Assembly (NCBI RefSeq): GCF_029674545.1
Contig: NZ_CP121354.1
Location: 2,613,001 to 2,677,000, forward strand
Direction of reading: 5' to 3'
DNA: 64,000 nucleotides
DNA from: Mesorhizobium sp. WSM4904
GTDB lineage: Bacteria; Pseudomonadota; Alphaproteobacteria; Rhizobiales; Rhizobiaceae
Shown here in pieces: positions 25,187 to 34,294 of the stretch. Position 1 is the stretch's first letter; every line of letters starts with the position of its first letter. Made by a program: the position numbers and the translations under genes. The notes under the pieces are model-generated. The model had not been told where the DNA came from and ran no database searches. It worked only from the letters and a program-made list of their open reading frames with translations.

Positions 25187-25792
25187 CTACGAAGCACGCT
25201 GCTGGGGCGCAACCTGAATGACCGGATCGATCGAGACCTGCGGATTGGCCGGCGCCCGGACCGCGGCCGCAGCCAAGTCCGCGACCCGCGCCGTGTCCGC
25301 ATGGCAGACCTCGCCGACAAAGCGGGCCACCGCGCCCGGCTTGATTTCGTGGTGAAGAAGCCTGTCGAGATCGACCGGGCGCGGCATGATGATCTGGCCG
25401 CGCGGAAAGCGCTTGAAGCCGAGCGGACCGTAGTAAGGCTCGTCGCCGACCAGCATCACGGCCGGAGCGCCAGCCTTCGCCGCGGCTTCGAGAGCGATCG
25501 CGACCAGCCGGCGGCCGATGCCGAGATTCTTGAAGGCAGGACGCACGGCAAGCGGGCCAAGCATCATGGCGCGTCCCGCGCCGGCGGCAACGCGCGTCAT
25601 GCGCACCGAGGCGATCACCGTGTCGTCCTTGACGGCGACAAAGGACATCGAGCGGTCGTGTCCGCCGGATTCGCGGATCTTGTAGGCGGCAAGCACGAAA
25701 CGGCCGGGCCCGAAGGCCTCATCGTTGATGGCTTCGATTTCAGGATCATGCGCCGGGGTTTCCGGCAGGTATTTCACGTCGGCAAGGCTCAT
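25187..25792 (-). CDS. GNAT-family N-acetyltransferase
   Basis: This 201-residue protein begins at ATG 25792 (MSLADVKYLPETPAHD). The GNAT acetyl-CoA-binding motif A is LGPLAVRPAFKNLGIGRRLVAIALE, with the pyrophosphate-binding GIGRR. The GDEPYYGPLGFKRFPRGQIIMPRPVD segment is typical of the YhbS-like predicted acetyltransferases. A variable C-terminal extension ends in VSIDPVIQVAPQQRAS. The substrate is unknown. It is divergent from a glutathionyl-hydroquinone reductase across a repeat-bearing region. Confidence 0.87.
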   Translation of the reverse strand: MSLADVKYLPETPAHDPEIEAINDEAFGPGRFVLAAYKIRESGGHDRSMSFVAVKDDTVIASVRMTRVAAGAGRAMMLGPLAVRPAFKNLGIGRRLVAIALEAAAKAGAPAVMLVGDEPYYGPLGFKRFPRGQIIMPRPVDLDRLLHHEIKPGAVARFVGEVCHADTARVADLAAAAVRAPANPQVSIDPVIQVAPQQRAS

Positions 25793-26104
25793 GGTCTTTG
25801 CGTTCCGGTATGCGAGGAAAGGTTGCTGCAAGCGGCAGCGTTCGCCAGTCAGCGCTTCATCAAGCGCGGGCGCCCTTTCGTCGTCGGTCGAACCGGATCG
25901 AGGCAAAGTCGAACATGGGCGCCTCCGCTAGCATCAATTTTTCCCCGCTGCAATCGGCGCCTTTCACCTTTCTTTTCACTGCTTGACGATCTGGTTCGTC
26001 ATTTGACGAACTGGTTCGTCGTTTGACGAACTGTTCAGCGGCTGAGGGCTTCGACATTCCGGCCGTTCGCCTAAATGATGTTGGAACCCGCAGGGAGATT
26101 TCGC
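25793..26104. other. Divergent intergenic region holding the operator array
   Basis: These 312 bases separate the GNAT and hydroquinone reductase genes. Apart from the array at 25985-26034 and the ribosome-binding site GGGAG before 26105, no gene or hairpin is convincing. Confidence 0.5.
25985..26034. promoter_or_regulatory. 20-bp-periodic palindromic operator array upstream of the hydroquinone reductase gene
   Basis: Three copies start at 25985, 26005 and 26025. The second (26005-26020) is a perfect inverted repeat, GACGAAC-TG-GTTCGTC. The first differs by one base (GACGATC) and the third is truncated. A period of 20 bp puts the sites on nearly one face of the helix. The layout suggests cooperative binding of a dimeric regulator controlling the gene at 26105, the GNAT gene, or both. 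No regulator gene is adjacent. Confidence 0.7.
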
Positions 26105-27091
26105 ATGGGATTGCTGATCGAGGGCAAGTGGCAGGACCGGTCGACCGTTGCCGACAGCAGCGGCAGGTTCGTGCGCGCGGAAGCGCAATGGCGCGACTGG
26201 GTGACGCGCGACGGCACGCCGGCGGAAGGCCGCAAGCGCGGCTTCAAGGCAGAGCCCGGCCGCTATCATCTTTACGTTTCGCTCGCCTGCCCATGGGCGC
26301 ACCGGACACTGATCTTCCGCTCCCTGAAGAAGCTGGAAGACATCATCTCCGTCTCCGTGGTGCACCACTTCATGGGTGAGAACGGCTGGACCTTCAAGGC
26401 GGAGGACGGTGCCACCGGCGACACGCTCTACGGCCTCGAATACCTGCACCAGATCTATGCCAAGGCCGATCCCGCCTATTCGGGACGGGTGTCCGTGCCG
26501 GTGCTGTGGGACAAAAAGCAGGAAACGATCGTCAACAACGAGTCTTCCGAGATCATCCGGATGCTCAATTCCGCCTTCGACGAATGGGGCGATGCGAGCC
26601 TCGACTTCTATCCCCCGTCGCTGCGGGCGGAGATCGACAAGATCAATGCGCTGGTCTATCCGGCGATCAACAACGGCGTCTATCGCGCCGGCTTCGCCAC
26701 CACGCAATCCGCCTACGAGGAAGCATTCGGCGAATTGTTCTCAGCGCTCGACACGATCGAAGACCGACTTTCCAAGCAGCGCTATCTGGTCGGCGAACGC
26801 ATCACCGAGGCCGACTGGAGACTGTTCACCACGCTGGTCCGCTTCGATCCGGTCTATGTCGGCCACTTCAAATGCAATCTGCGCCGCATCGCCGACTATC
26901 CGAACCTGTCGAATTATCTGCGCGACCTCTACCAGGTGCCCGGCGTCTCAGGCACGGTCAACCTGCACCACATCAAGGCGCATTATTACGGCAGCCACAA
27001 ATCGATCAATCCGACCGGAATCGTTCCGGTGGGGCCGGAGCTGGACTATGCCGCGCCGCATGATCGCGGCAGGTTCAGGAAGGCGGCTTAG
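26105..27091 (+). CDS. S-glutathionyl-hydroquinone reductase (Xi-class GST, YqjG/ECM4 type)
   Basis: This 328-residue glutathione transferase reduces glutathionyl-hydroquinones back to hydroquinones with glutathione. The catalytic Cys lies in SLACPWAHRTLIFRSLKKL, the hallmark CPWAHR. The C-terminal domain has LVGERITEADWRLFTTLVRFDPVYVGHFKCNLRRIADYPNL and ends with HKSINPTGIVPVGP. The start at 26105 follows GCAGGGAG; a short in-frame upstream extension (MMLEPAGRFR) is rejected. The operator array upstream suggests stress-inducible control. Confidence 0.95.
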   Translation: MGLLIEGKWQDRSTVADSSGRFVRAEAQWRDWVTRDGTPAEGRKRGFKAEPGRYHLYVSLACPWAHRTLIFRSLKKLEDIISVSVVHHFMGENGWTFKAEDGATGDTLYGLEYLHQIYAKADPAYSGRVSVPVLWDKKQETIVNNESSEIIRMLNSAFDEWGDASLDFYPPSLRAEIDKINALVYPAINNGVYRAGFATTQSAYEEAFGELFSALDTIEDRLSKQRYLVGERITEADWRLFTTLVRFDPVYVGHFKCNLRRIADYPNLSNYLRDLYQVPGVSGTVNLHHIKAHYYGSHKSINPTGIVPVGPELDYAAPHDRGRFRKAA

Positions 27092-27190
27092 CGCGGTTCA
27101 GTGTTTGATAGAATCGCTGAACCGCTCTAAGTGTTTTTTACGCAATTCCGGACGGAAAACCGCTGCGCACTTTTCCTGGAATTGCTCTAG
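27092..27190. repeat. Dispersed two-hairpin intergenic repeat, variant type, copy 2
   Basis: The first hairpin is GCGGTTCAG ... CTGAACCGC. The second unit is CAATTCC-GGACGG-AAAACCGCTGCGCACTTTT-CC-TGGAATTG. The core AAAACCGCTGCGCACTTTT is shared with the copies near 18130 and 45430, although the flanking arms differ. It sits between convergent genes. Confidence 0.8.
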
Positions 27191-27694
27191 CTACCAGTAA
27201 GCTGAAACGTGCTCGCCGCCGAAAATTTCGGCAATCCGCCGTCGCGTCGCGGGCGTCGTATCTTCCGGCAAACGGTCGAGCGGAAAGAACGCCGCCTCGG
27301 CGATCTCATGGTCGGGCTGCTTCGGCCCGGTCTGGCTGAAGGCTTCGATCAGATAGAAGCCGACATGGTCACGGCTGCTGGCGCGACGGTTGAAATGCAT
27401 CGATTTCAGCACCGGCGAGGCGGTCAGGGCGATATTTCCTTCCTCAGCCAGTTCCCGCGCCAGCGCTTCGATAAGCGTCTCACCCATCTCCACGCCGCCG
27501 CCCGGCAGTTGCCAGCCCGGAACGTAGGTATGGCGGATGAGGAAGACGGAATTTGACACCTGGTCATAGACGAGGCCACGCACGCCGAGCGTCATCGGGC
27601 GCCGCAGCAGGAAATAGAGGTGGAACAGCCTCGCCCGTAGTCCCGGCCAACCGGTCTGACGAAACGTCTCCTCGAGGTCGGGTGAGCCTGTCAT
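27191..27694 (-). CDS. Nudix hydrolase
   Basis: This 167-residue protein has a complete Nudix box, GGGVEMGETLIEALARELAEEGNI (GX5EX7REUXEEXGU). RHTYVPGWQLPGGGVE precedes it. It hydrolyses a nucleoside diphosphate linked to another moiety. The substrate class is unknown, though an N-terminal helix with LRRPMTLGVRGLVYDQ recurs in rhizobial relatives. It ends directly against the repeat element. Confidence 0.93.
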   Translation of the reverse strand: MTGSPDLEETFRQTGWPGLRARLFHLYFLLRRPMTLGVRGLVYDQVSNSVFLIRHTYVPGWQLPGGGVEMGETLIEALARELAEEGNIALTASPVLKSMHFNRRASSRDHVGFYLIEAFSQTGPKQPDHEIAEAAFFPLDRLPEDTTPATRRRIAEIFGGEHVSAYW

Positions 27695-27762
27695 CCGGCA
27701 ATCCGCGGGCGAACAGCAAACGGTGAGTAGAAAGCCCGGACGGGGTCGCTTAAGAAGGGGCT

Positions 27763-28698
27763 ATGCTCAGGCTCGCACATATTTCCGATGTCCATCTGGG
27801 GCCGCTGCCCGATGTAACCTATCGCGATCTCGCGTCCAAGCGCGTGCTGGGCTACGTCAACTGGCAGCGCAACCGCCGCCGGCATATGCATGATGCGGTC
27901 ATCGACACCATCGTCGCCGATATCAAGGCCAGCGCGCCCGACCATCTCGCCGTCACCGGCGATCTCGTCAACCTGGCGCTCGACGGCGAGATCGAGATGG
28001 CAAAGCACTGGCTGGAGACGCTTGGTTCTCCGAACGACGTGTCGGTCGTGCCAGGCAACCACGATGCCTATGTGCCCGGCGCCTTCGACAAGGTCTGCCG
28101 GTCGTGGGCGCCGTGGATGACGGGAGACGGCGTGGACAGTCCGGTCGATCGCAATTCCTTTCCCTATCTGCGCGTACGCGGCAACGTCGCGCTGATCGGC
28201 GTCACGACGGCGCGGGCCACGGCGCCCTTCATGGCCAACGGCTTCTTCATGGAGGGCCAGGCGGAGCGGCTCGCCAAGATCCTCGACGCCACCGCCAAAC
28301 AGGGGCTGTTTCGCGCCATCATGATCCACCATCCGCCGGTGCGCGGCGCGGTTTCGCAGCATAAGCGGCTGTTCGGCATCTCGCGTTTCCACAAGGTCAT
28401 TCGCCGGCACGGCGCCGAGCTTGTCCTGCACGGTCACTCGCATCTGCCGTCGCTGTTCACCATCGGCCCGCGCGGCGCCAAGGTGCCGGTGGTCGGCGTA
28501 GCCGCCGCCGGCCAGGCGCCGGGCGGCAAGCATCCCGCCGCCCAGTACAATCTGCTCGAGATCGACGGGGAAAAGGGCAACTGGAGCATCCGCCTGACAC
28601 GGCGCGGCCTGACCGGTCCGGCACTGCCGCCATCAGATCTCCAGGTGATCGAGCTGGGTGCCGACCTGGCGGCGGCCCGTGAGCTCGTCAAAAGCTGA
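27763..28698 (+). CDS. Metallophosphoesterase
   Basis: This 311-residue calcineurin-like phosphoesterase has all five metal motifs: AHISDVHLG, VTGDLVNL, VPGNHDAY, MIHHPP and LHGHSHLPS. A binuclear metal site is therefore intact. Substrate is unknown. Divergent from the Nudix gene by 68 bases. Confidence 0.9.
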   Translation: MLRLAHISDVHLGPLPDVTYRDLASKRVLGYVNWQRNRRRHMHDAVIDTIVADIKASAPDHLAVTGDLVNLALDGEIEMAKHWLETLGSPNDVSVVPGNHDAYVPGAFDKVCRSWAPWMTGDGVDSPVDRNSFPYLRVRGNVALIGVTTARATAPFMANGFFMEGQAERLAKILDATAKQGLFRAIMIHHPPVRGAVSQHKRLFGISRFHKVIRRHGAELVLHGHSHLPSLFTIGPRGAKVPVVGVAAAGQAPGGKHPAAQYNLLEIDGEKGNWSIRLTRRGLTGPALPPSDLQVIELGADLAAARELVKS

Positions 28699-28703
28699 AC
28701 TGG

Positions 28704-29321
28704 TCAGAAGCTGATCTTCATCTGGGCGATGCGATCCCAGAACAGCACGAGCGATACCGCCAGGCCCACCAGGGCGCCGGCGGCGATCAGGCCAAGGCCG
28801 GCGAAGAAGGTCGTCCAGCCGTTGCGGCGTGCTGCGGATTGCAGCGGCGGCTCTGCCTCCTGAACCTCGGCGCGATGCAGGCCAGGCACGGCGCTCTCGA
28901 CCGCCCCTTCCATCATCCGCTGCCGCTCGACGACACGCTCGGCCACATAACGTGTCACGGCATCGGCGACGGGCTTCATGTCGGTCGATTCAGCCAGCAC
29001 CACGCGGCCGATGCGCGTGTCCTTGAGGAAACGGAAGGTGCGGCGATCCCGTCCCATGGCGACATGGCTGACGGCATCGATCCACAGCCGCGGCTGCAGG
29101 CCGGAGGAGACGGCGAAGTCGAAATTGTCCATGTCGGTGGGCACACCGGCAAAGACGGGCGCGAGCTCGGTGGCCAGAAGTTCGAGCCGCATGCGGTGTG
29201 CCTCGCGCATGTCGACCACCACGTCGTCGCGGTCGGCAAAGGCGTTCTTGACCTCGCGGATCGCGTCCGCGAGCTTCCGTGACGGCTCGATCGGGGTGAC
29301 TTTGTCGCCTGCATCCTTCAT
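28704..29321 (-). CDS. Conserved hypothetical protein with a C-terminal membrane anchor
   Basis: This 205-residue protein has an N-terminal soluble domain with KLADAIREVKNAFADRDDVVVDMREAHRMRLELLATELAPVF, a WIDAVSHVAMGRDRRTFRFLKDTRIGRVVLAES segment, and one transmembrane helix near the C-terminus (FFAGLGLIAAGALVGLAVSLVLFW). The start at 29321 is supported by GAGG upstream. It is convergent with the phosphoesterase. I do not recognise a function. Confidence 0.78.
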   Translation of the reverse strand: MKDAGDKVTPIEPSRKLADAIREVKNAFADRDDVVVDMREAHRMRLELLATELAPVFAGVPTDMDNFDFAVSSGLQPRLWIDAVSHVAMGRDRRTFRFLKDTRIGRVVLAESTDMKPVADAVTRYVAERVVERQRMMEGAVESAVPGLHRAEVQEAEPPLQSAARRNGWTTFFAGLGLIAAGALVGLAVSLVLFWDRIAQMKISF

Positions 29322-29389
29322 GGCGGCTGCCTCGCTGTTGGTAAACAGCGAGTTAACACAGTCGCCGGCAAAATGCACTGCGAGATGGG

Positions 29390-30193
29390 TCAGCTTGCTG
29401 CCGCGCCGATAACAGGCCGTTGGCCTTTGCGTCGGCGCCGCATGTTGCGGCGCACGACCTCCGCGATCAGGTCGGGCGCCTCCTCGGCCAGCATGTGGCC
29501 GGCCTCCAGCACGTGGTGCAGGTGGAAATGCGCCGGCAGGGTTTCGGCCTGGTCGACGGGCAGGACGGGATCGTCCGTTCCCCAAACCACCATCACCGGC
29601 ATGCTCAAGGTCGCCAGCCGTTCGCCAGGGATGACACCTTGCCGGTCACCCCTGGTCATCACGGCTGCGGTATCGACAAGGGTCTGCAACTGGCCCGGCC
29701 GCTCGCGCATAAGCGAAAGCGCCTCCACCACATGTTCCGGGGGCACGCTCCTCGGCCCCGACATGGCGGCAAGGCATGCACGGATCTCATCCCGGTTGGC
29801 TGCGGCGGCATAGCGGCGCAGCAGTGGTCCGTTGATCTCCGGGCCGAAGCCGCCCGGCGCCAGCAAGGTCAGCGAGGCCACCCTCCCGGGATCGGCAAGC
29901 GCCATCAATGCCGCGATCGCGCCGCCCATGGAATGGCCAACGAGGTGGACTTTGCCCGGCCGGCGGGCGATCAGATCCGCGAGGATGGCCCGTGCCGCCT
30001 GCTTGGCGCCGCCATTTCCGTCATATTCCAACGAGTTTCCATGGCCCGGCAGATCGTAGGCCAGCACCCTTGCACTCGGCGCCAATGCAGAAATCACGTC
30101 GCGCCATGTCTCATGGCAGCTACCGAAGCCGTGCAGCAACACGATCGTCTTCGGGCCTGCACCGTATTCGGCGACGTTAAGGGATGGCAGCAT
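29390..30193 (-). CDS. Alpha/beta hydrolase
   Basis: This 267-residue alpha/beta-fold hydrolase has the oxyanion segment LLHGFGSCHETW, nucleophile elbow GHSMGG, a likely acid in VVWGTDDPVLP and a catalytic His in HVLEAGHMLAEE. The catalytic triad is thus complete. The substrate is not recognisable. It may be an esterase, epoxide hydrolase or C-C hydrolase. Confidence 0.9.
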   Translation of the reverse strand: MLPSLNVAEYGAGPKTIVLLHGFGSCHETWRDVISALAPSARVLAYDLPGHGNSLEYDGNGGAKQAARAILADLIARRPGKVHLVGHSMGGAIAALMALADPGRVASLTLLAPGGFGPEINGPLLRRYAAAANRDEIRACLAAMSGPRSVPPEHVVEALSLMRERPGQLQTLVDTAAVMTRGDRQGVIPGERLATLSMPVMVVWGTDDPVLPVDQAETLPAHFHLHHVLEAGHMLAEEAPDLIAEVVRRNMRRRRKGQRPVIGAAAS

Positions 30194-30421
30194 GAAATTT
30201 ATCGGTTACGAAGCAAAAACGAGTGGCAATTCCAAATCGTGGCTGGATGCTCCCTGGCCGAGTCGATAGCTAGTAAAATCTTCGCGACTGGGGCGGTCGG
30301 CGCCAAACCAACTGCATAAGCATACTCTAATTTTTTCGTCGTCCTCGTGCTATTGTGGCGATCGGGCAGCCAAGGATCGATTCCGTCGTCCGGTCGACGT
30401 GGCGGAGACGGGCTTGCGGCC
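30194..30421. other. Intergenic stretch between the hydrolase and the TPR protein
   Basis: These 228 bases hold no gene with a ribosome-binding site that I can support. They are more AT-rich than their surroundings, which suits a promoter for the minus-strand hydrolase gene. No hairpin or known operator stands out. Confidence 0.3.
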
Positions 30422-32209
30422 TCAGCTCGGGTTGCCGATTCCCGCAGAGTGCAAGGACTGCACCAGCCGGTCGGTGAGATCGGCGGGATACTTCCTGTCG
30501 ACAAAGGTCGCGCGCGGATCGGCGGCGAATTTCGGGAACTCGGCCGTCAATTCGTTGGCCAACTGACTCGCGAGCTTGTCGCGGCCTGAAATCTTGGCGC
30601 CGATGAGGCGTGCGGCCAGGTAATGCGATTTTGATGCCGTGGTCCGCAGCGATTCGCTGGCAATTGCGGCTCGCTTCGTGTCGCCTTGCATCAAGGCTCC
30701 GAGAAACAGGCCGTAATCCCACCAGGTCGGGTGGCCGCTGAATGTTTCGACGGCGTGGCCGAGGATCGGAGTACCTTCCTGATATTTACCGGCGAAGATC
30801 AGGCCGTAGCCGTAGGCGGCGGCCATGCCGAGATCGTAAGGGTTGAGTTCATAGGCCTTGCGCATCCAGCGGATCGCTTCGTCCGTATTGCCGAGACGCG
30901 AGCTGAGATAGCCATAGGCGCGATGCGCGTGCGGGCTCATCGGCCCCATCTGAACGGCGCGGTGGGCGAACGACATGGCCTTTTCGAGCGTCGCATCGGG
31001 CGGGTAGGCATAGTGGCTGGTGACGGCTTCCAGATGCAGCGAAGCGAGTTCCGAGTAGACGAGCGATGATTTGGTGCCTTCGCCGACCAGCTTCTCCAGA
31101 CAGCGATACGCGGCTTCGTGCGTCTTGGCGCTCTGATCGAGATAGTAGCGATCGTCGAGCACCAGACATCCGATCTGGCTGGTCTGGATGTCGCTCTGGT
31201 CGATGTAGCTGTAGATCGCGCCCGAAGCGGGGACGGTCGAAGTCAGGAGGCTGGCGATATTGCTTTCGACCACGCCAGGCGCGCTTTCGGCTGGGGTCAG
31301 GTTGCGCGACAGGAGAACCCGCCCCGTCGCGACGCTCTGCAACTCGATCATGACGTCCCCGGTGGCAGGTCCGGGAATAACATCGAAAACGAAGCTGACC
31401 GGATCGGCGGAACTATCGCGCGTGGCGCCGGCGTCGCGTCCGATGAAGTCTATGGTATCGAAGCCGGCGAGACCGGCGCGAAGCGAGGAGGCGACACGAG
31501 CGGCCTCGGGTCCGTCGGCCTTGATGGCCAAGTAGATCAAAGGCAAGCTGTCGAATGTTTGCGGAGCGACGCTGCCGGTCGCGCCTGCCGTTTCGACCGG
31601 CGCGGCCGAGTCGTCGCCGGGAAGAAAGGCATTGCCCTGGCGGACGACAAGGACACCCAGCATGGCGATGACCAGCACCATGGCGGCCCAGAAGAACCGC
31701 AATTGGCGCGTCAGCGACGAGGCGGATTCGGGGACCGCGGGTGTCGCCGTCGACGGGACGGCATCGGCGGGCGAGGCACCGGCGGCCGCGCGATTCTCGA
31801 AATGCTCGGCCGATGGCGGAGCAGCCTGGCCACTGTCGGCGGGCTTGGCCTCGGCGGGCAGCCGGATGGCATTCAGCTCGTAGGAAGGCACGTAGCCGCC
31901 ACGCGGGATTGCGATGCGCACCGGCTCGGCAACCCCCTCATTGGCGAAATAATGATCCAGAAGCTCACGCAGCCGTCCGGCCTGGACCCTGACGACCGCA
32001 TCGGTCGAGGCGTCGAAATCGCCGTCCTTGCCGAAGACGTCCATGGCGATGGAAGTGCCCTTCAGCCTGTCGCCTTCGCCGGCCTGCTCGCGCTCCACGA
32101 GATAGCGTAATAGCCTGCGCGCGCGCTCGGACCGTCCGAACGTTTCGCTGGCAAGCAGTCGCTCCAATGTCTCGCGCACTGCGGGGGCGGCAGGCGTGGC
32201 AGGCTCCAA
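30422..32209 (-). CDS. TPR-containing membrane protein with a predicted winged-helix-like N-terminal domain
   Basis: This 595-residue protein has three parts. The N-terminal 120 residues carry a pattern (FGRSERARRLLRYLVEREQAGEGDRLKGTSIAMDVFGKDGDFDASTDAVVRVQAGRLRELL in outline) found in rhizobial cyclase-like and TPR proteins. One transmembrane helix lies near residue 180 (FFWAAMVLVIAMLGVLVV). The C-terminal 350 residues have tetratricopeptide-like helices. The start is TTG at 32209 with GAAGGG upstream. It may be a membrane-anchored regulator or assembly factor. The function is unknown. Confidence 0.82.
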   Translation of the reverse strand: MEPATPAAPAVRETLERLLASETFGRSERARRLLRYLVEREQAGEGDRLKGTSIAMDVFGKDGDFDASTDAVVRVQAGRLRELLDHYFANEGVAEPVRIAIPRGGYVPSYELNAIRLPAEAKPADSGQAAPPSAEHFENRAAAGASPADAVPSTATPAVPESASSLTRQLRFFWAAMVLVIAMLGVLVVRQGNAFLPGDDSAAPVETAGATGSVAPQTFDSLPLIYLAIKADGPEAARVASSLRAGLAGFDTIDFIGRDAGATRDSSADPVSFVFDVIPGPATGDVMIELQSVATGRVLLSRNLTPAESAPGVVESNIASLLTSTVPASGAIYSYIDQSDIQTSQIGCLVLDDRYYLDQSAKTHEAAYRCLEKLVGEGTKSSLVYSELASLHLEAVTSHYAYPPDATLEKAMSFAHRAVQMGPMSPHAHRAYGYLSSRLGNTDEAIRWMRKAYELNPYDLGMAAAYGYGLIFAGKYQEGTPILGHAVETFSGHPTWWDYGLFLGALMQGDTKRAAIASESLRTTASKSHYLAARLIGAKISGRDKLASQLANELTAEFPKFAADPRATFVDRKYPADLTDRLVQSLHSAGIGNPS

Positions 32210-32403
32210 GTGTCGAACCCTTCAAAGTCGGCACAGGTTAGGAACCGATCATATATAGCGCTCGCGCCGGCGCACAAGAATGCTTCTGTTATGCGATCGC
32301 GTAAGCCACCGCAAATTTCCCTGCCGGTTAATGAATGGCAGGGAAATCGCGTATGTTTTGCGGCATTGCGCGGCTCGTGAGAGGGCCGCGCGAAATCAAG
32401 CGG

Positions 32404-34143
32404 TCAGCCGGCCTTGCGGCCGAGGATGCGGTTGGCGGCCGAAACCACGGCCTCGAGCGAGGCGGCGACGATGTTGGTGTTTATGCCGGCGCCGAACAGC
32501 TTGCCGCCCGGATATTCCATCTCGACATAGGAGATGGCCGAGGCGTTCGAGCCGCGCTGCAAGGAATGCTCGGAATAGTCGAGCACCGACATCTCGACGC
32601 CGACATGGCGCGAAAGCGCATCGACGAAGCCGTCGATCGGTCCGGTGCCGGTGCCGGTGATCGTCATTTCCTTGCCGTTGTCGAGGATAACCGCCTCCAC
32701 CACGCGCCGTCCCTTCACCTCGGTGTCGGGATAAGTCTGATGGTCGAGGAATTTCAGTCGCGCGCCGGGCTGGTCGACATAGGCTTCGAGGAAGCGCTCG
32801 TGGATGCGCCTGGCCGGCACTTCCTTGCCTTCGGCATCGGTGATCGCCTGGATATCCTGGCTGAATTCGATCTGCAGGTTGCGCGGCAGGTTGAGACCGT
32901 AGTCGGCCTGCAGCACATAGGCGATGCCGCCCTTGCCAGACTGCGAGTTGATACGGATGATCGCCTCGTAAGTGCGGCCGACATCGGCCGGGTCGATCGG
33001 CAGATAGGGCACTTCCCACAGCGGCGTGTTGGCCTTGCGCAGCGCCTTCATGCCCTTGTTGATGGCATCCTGATGCGAGCCGGAGAAAGCGGTGTAGACC
33101 AGCTCGCCGACATAAGGGTGACGTTCCGGGATCTTCAGCTGGTTCGAGTACTCGTAGACGTCCTTCATCCGGTTGATGTCGGAACAGTCCAGCTCGGGAT
33201 CGATGCCTTGCGTGTACATGTTGAGCGCGAGCGTCACGATGTCGACATTGCCGGTGCGCTCGCCATTGCCGAACAGCGTTCCTTCGACGCGGTCGGCGCC
33301 CGCCATCAGGCCGAGCTCGGTGGTGGCGATGCCGGTGCCGCGGTCATTGTGCGGGTGCAGCGAGATGATCAGCTTGTCGCGGTTGTCGAGATTGCGGCAC
33401 ATCCATTCGATGCGGTCGGCATAGACGTTGGGCGTCGACATCTCGACCGTCGAGGGCAGGTTGATGATCAGCTTGTTGTCGGCCGTCGGCTTCACGATCT
33501 CGATGACGGCGTTGCAGATTTCCAGCGCGACCTCGAGCTCGGTGCCGGTGAAGCTCTCCGGCGAATATTCGAAACGGTAGCCGCCGCCGGCCTTGGCCGC
33601 CATGTCGGTGATCATCTTGGCGGCGTCGGTGGCGATGCGCTTGATGCCGGCGACGTCCTTTTCGAAGACGACGCGGCGCTGCAGCTCGCTGGTCGAGTTG
33701 TAGAAATGCACGATCGGCCGGTGCGCGCCCTTCAGCGCATCGAAAGTCCGCGTGATCAGCTCGGGCCGGCACTGCACCAGCACCTGCAGCGACACATCGT
33801 TCGGCACGCCGCCCTCCTCAATGCACCAGCGGGCGAAATCGAAGTCGGTCTGCGAGGCTGACGGAAAGCCGATCTCGATCTCCTTGAAACCCATGTCGAG
33901 CAGCAGCGCGAACATGCGCGCCTTGCGTTCGTGGCCCATCGGGTCGATCAGGGCCTGGTTGCCGTCGCGCAGGTCGACCGAGCACCAGATCGGCGCCTTC
34001 TCGATCGCCTTGGACGGCCAGGTGCGATCGACGAGGTTGACGGTCGGATAGGGCTGATATTTGCGGGCGGCGTCGGGCATGTGCCCGGGCGCTCGCGCGT
34101 CCGTTTCGGCCTCGCCGGCGCGGATTGCTTCTCTTCTGTTCAT
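32404..34143 (-). CDS. leuA: 2-Isopropylmalate synthase LeuA
   Basis: This 579-residue enzyme condenses acetyl-CoA and 2-oxoisovalerate, the first committed step of leucine synthesis. The N-terminal TIM barrel has SVDLRDGNQALIDPMGHERKARMF and the metal-binding HPHNDRGTG. The C-terminal regulatory (leucine-feedback) domain runs from about 430 onward. The length and pattern fit the LeuA2-type. The ATG at 34143 follows GGGAGAAA. Upstream lies a leader peptide and stem-loops, so it is regulated by leucine supply. Confidence 0.96.
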   Translation of the reverse strand: MNRREAIRAGEAETDARAPGHMPDAARKYQPYPTVNLVDRTWPSKAIEKAPIWCSVDLRDGNQALIDPMGHERKARMFALLLDMGFKEIEIGFPSASQTDFDFARWCIEEGGVPNDVSLQVLVQCRPELITRTFDALKGAHRPIVHFYNSTSELQRRVVFEKDVAGIKRIATDAAKMITDMAAKAGGGYRFEYSPESFTGTELEVALEICNAVIEIVKPTADNKLIINLPSTVEMSTPNVYADRIEWMCRNLDNRDKLIISLHPHNDRGTGIATTELGLMAGADRVEGTLFGNGERTGNVDIVTLALNMYTQGIDPELDCSDINRMKDVYEYSNQLKIPERHPYVGELVYTAFSGSHQDAINKGMKALRKANTPLWEVPYLPIDPADVGRTYEAIIRINSQSGKGGIAYVLQADYGLNLPRNLQIEFSQDIQAITDAEGKEVPARRIHERFLEAYVDQPGARLKFLDHQTYPDTEVKGRRVVEAVILDNGKEMTITGTGTGPIDGFVDALSRHVGVEMSVLDYSEHSLQRGSNASAISYVEMEYPGGKLFGAGINTNIVAASLEAVVSAANRILGRKAG

Positions 34144-34151
34144 CGTCGTTT

Positions 34152-34184
34152 CTCCCGGCGGCTCGTGGGACCGCCCTCAGGCGG
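34152..34184 (-). promoter_or_regulatory. Alternative stem segments at the leuA ribosome-binding site
   Basis: On the minus strand, CCGCC (plus 34180-34184) can pair with GGCGG (34171-34175). That same GGCGG can instead pair with CCGCC (34157-34161), which abuts the GGGAG ribosome-binding site (34152-34156). Mutually exclusive pairing could hide or free the leuA start depending on leader translation. The pairings are seen; the mechanism is inferred. Confidence 0.5.
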
Positions 34185-34249
34185 ATTGGTGCCGAGCGGC
34201 GCCTTTACCAAAGTTTCGTTCGCTTGATGTGACTTGCCAATCTGGCCAA

Positions 34250-34293
34250 GGAGCATGCGCCTCGAGCGGCGGTTTTCGACCGCCGGGCGCTCC
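34250..34293 (-). promoter_or_regulatory. Nested stem-loop downstream of the leuA leader peptide
   Basis: CGGCGGT (plus-strand 34267-34273) pairs with ACCGCCG (34279-34285), nested within GGAGCATGCGCC ... GGGCGCTCC flanks that also pair. It begins two bases after the leader ORF stop on the minus strand. It is the best candidate for an attenuation structure that responds to the leader. Confidence 0.6.
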
Positions 34294-34294
34294 T

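Noticed and set aside
25985..26034. Possible CRISPR array
   Set aside because: Only three short palindromic units at 20-bp period with no spacers; it fits operator sites instead.
27092..27190. A rho-independent terminator or small RNA gene
   Set aside because: The hairpins match a dispersed repeat family and lack a clear U-run; a terminator role remains possible but not specific.
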